Source: Paralvinella palmiformis
Lineage: Eukaryota; Annelida; Polychaeta; Terebellida; Alvinellidae
Direction: 5' to 3'
DNA: 64,000 nt
NCBI GenBank assembly: GCA_025642065.1
Contig: JAODUP010000082.1
Span: forward strand, 240,001 to 304,000
Position 1 is the first letter of the stretch, and every line of letters begins with the position of its first letter. Made by a program: the position numbers and the translations under genes. Under the pieces are notes generated by a model. It did not search any database. It saw only the letters and a list, made by a program, of their open reading frames with translations, and was not told the DNA's origin. Below, one piece after another: positions 62,673-64,000 of the stretch.

Positions 62673-63841
62673 AAACACTGGCCACACTTGACATATGGTG
62701 TATAAAGTGTAATTTATGTGTTTAGAAGTTAATATAAAAAGTTGGTAGTTGATTGGATCATGAAACAAAAGAACTAGACAGCCACCATTTGTATGGATGG
62801 CCACAAATAAAATTGGTTGAGTGAAAACTATATAAGGACTAGAAGTGGAAGTGTTACCAGTCACAAACCTGGTGCAGTTATATTTTGTATCTAGATACTG
62901 TTTTCAATGTAACTGACATTTGTCAATTTTTCAAATGTAACTTGTCTGGATACAGAAGTATCTGAATTTTAGATACATGATTATTTTAAATACTCATATA
63001 TGTAATTGCATATTTTAACACTAATAAAGATTGTCATTAATACTGTATAATTTTAACGTACACCCGACAGTTAATTGAGTAGCCTTTAATACAAATTATT
63101 AGGAGAGTTATGGTCATTATCTTTGATTGTATCTTTCATGTTTTAAATTGCAGTTGTGAACTGGGAAATATGATCAACATTAATAACCTATGCTAATCAT
63201 GAAAGCCATATTAGGCAGATCATGTCATGACACTAATTGCCCTTAGGAATACAAGTGAGGTTCCTTTGTCAGTCATTAATAAATGACATGTTTCCCAAAA
63301 CACGTCTGTTATATCAATCTGCATACATTTAAATAGGGTTTGTTTGATGTATTGTGGCCAAATCATTTATAAACCGAGAATTTCAGGTCATTGTCAGTAT
63401 AACCAGTTTTGTGCGTGTCATTGCACACCCAGTTACAACATACGCTGTACAGAAAATGTAATTGTAAATGTATTTGGAATGTAACAGGATACGTTCATAA
63501 ATCAAGTATCTCGATATGTAACTGTATCTGAGCACATTTCAATGTAATTTTAACTTATCTAGATACATTTATAATGTGTCTGCCACTTGATCCATATCTC
63601 ATATGTGTTCTATATGATATTCATATCCAATATATGAACATAAATATTAGCTTTGAAGATCAGCAAATACTTTTGAAAATAAACTGTTTTCAAAATATTT
63701 TCTTTGAAGTTACTACCCAAAGGAGAGGATAATTAAAGCCCATTTTCTTAGGACGGCCATTATTTATTTTCTGTCAAAAGTCTGTGCACGTGTGTAGAAA
63801 GTAATTCTATCACAGAGTTGATTGTAAAAATCAATTGGCTT

Positions 63842-64000
63842 AAGCAAATTCAGGATAGTGCAGCTCACATGTACTCAAAAATATGATCATACTACCCCAA
63901 TTCTTAAAAATATGCATATGCATTTCAAGGTTTTATTAATAACTTATAAATCTATCAATGACATGGCACATGAATATTTGTGTGCACTCGTGTCCATTCG
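63842..64000 (+). pseudogene. LINE ORF2 fragment in the Arf intron (partial)
   Basis: In shifted frames it reads KYDHTTPILKNM and then FKVLLITYKSINDMAHEYLC. These correspond to the post-RT region of CR1/L2-type LINE ORF2, where HITPIL..LHWLPV..R is followed by FK.LLLT+KALN..AP.YL. The HWLPV-type segment between them is deleted here. The fragment continues past the window edge. Confidence 0.65.

Overview
The window reads as invertebrate animal DNA. It is AT-rich, has very long introns with consensus GT/AG sites, tRNA-derived SINEs, decayed LINE, hAT and pogo-like transposons, and an exceptional density of microsatellites. The combination suits a lophotrochozoan, most likely a mollusc. That assignment is inference; nothing here identifies a species.

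Only two protein-coding loci are well supported. (1) At 28290-29663 lies a compact, CpG-rich gene whose 216-codon reading frame sits in a single exon behind a clear splice acceptor. Its product has a lysine-rich, probably disordered N-terminal half and an acidic, aromatic C-terminal half, and I do not recognise the family. (2) From about 56.2 kb to the right edge lies the 5' part of an ADP-ribosylation factor gene, class I (Arf1-like). It has a TATA-less promoter, a non-coding first exon, a 3.3-kb 5'UTR intron, and two coding exons covering residues 1-87 with the P-loop, switch I and the WDVGGQD motif. The rest of the gene is beyond the window. The last 69 bases of a coding exon of an unidentified gene open the window, and a second exon-like segment lies at 7643-7708.

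Layout. 1-13.6 kb: one exon end, microsatellites and one tRNA-type SINE. 13.6-28.1 kb: SINEs, a CA-rich palindrome, 25-, 15-, 13- and 48-bp tandem arrays, a paired CCAAT-box segment near 25.4 kb, and a SINE with a perfect 13-bp target duplication. 28.3-29.7 kb: the unknown CpG-rich gene. 30-36.5 kb: gene-poor, with large TA tracts. 36.6-37.3 kb: a pogo-like element inserted in a TA repeat. 38-41 kb: TA/GT tracts, 32- and 21-bp repeats, a 600-bp CTGA array and a 150-bp GAGT array. 41.8-43.1 kb: a LINE pseudogene. 43.4-50.6 kb: three copies of a dispersed repeat that each begin at a TG tract, a SINE, and a 670-bp TAG/TTG array. 50.7-53.0 kb: a BED-finger hAT remnant. 53-55.7 kb: LINE scrap and TA/CA tracts. 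56.2-64 kb: the Arf gene, nearly free of microsatellites, with a SINE, two MITE-like elements and a LINE fragment in its introns.

The two main genes show no sign of working together. Arf is a housekeeping regulator of membrane traffic; the 216-residue protein has no assigned role. I found no CRISPR array, operon, phage or other prokaryote-type system. The most unusual material is repeat architecture and mobile-element insertion history.
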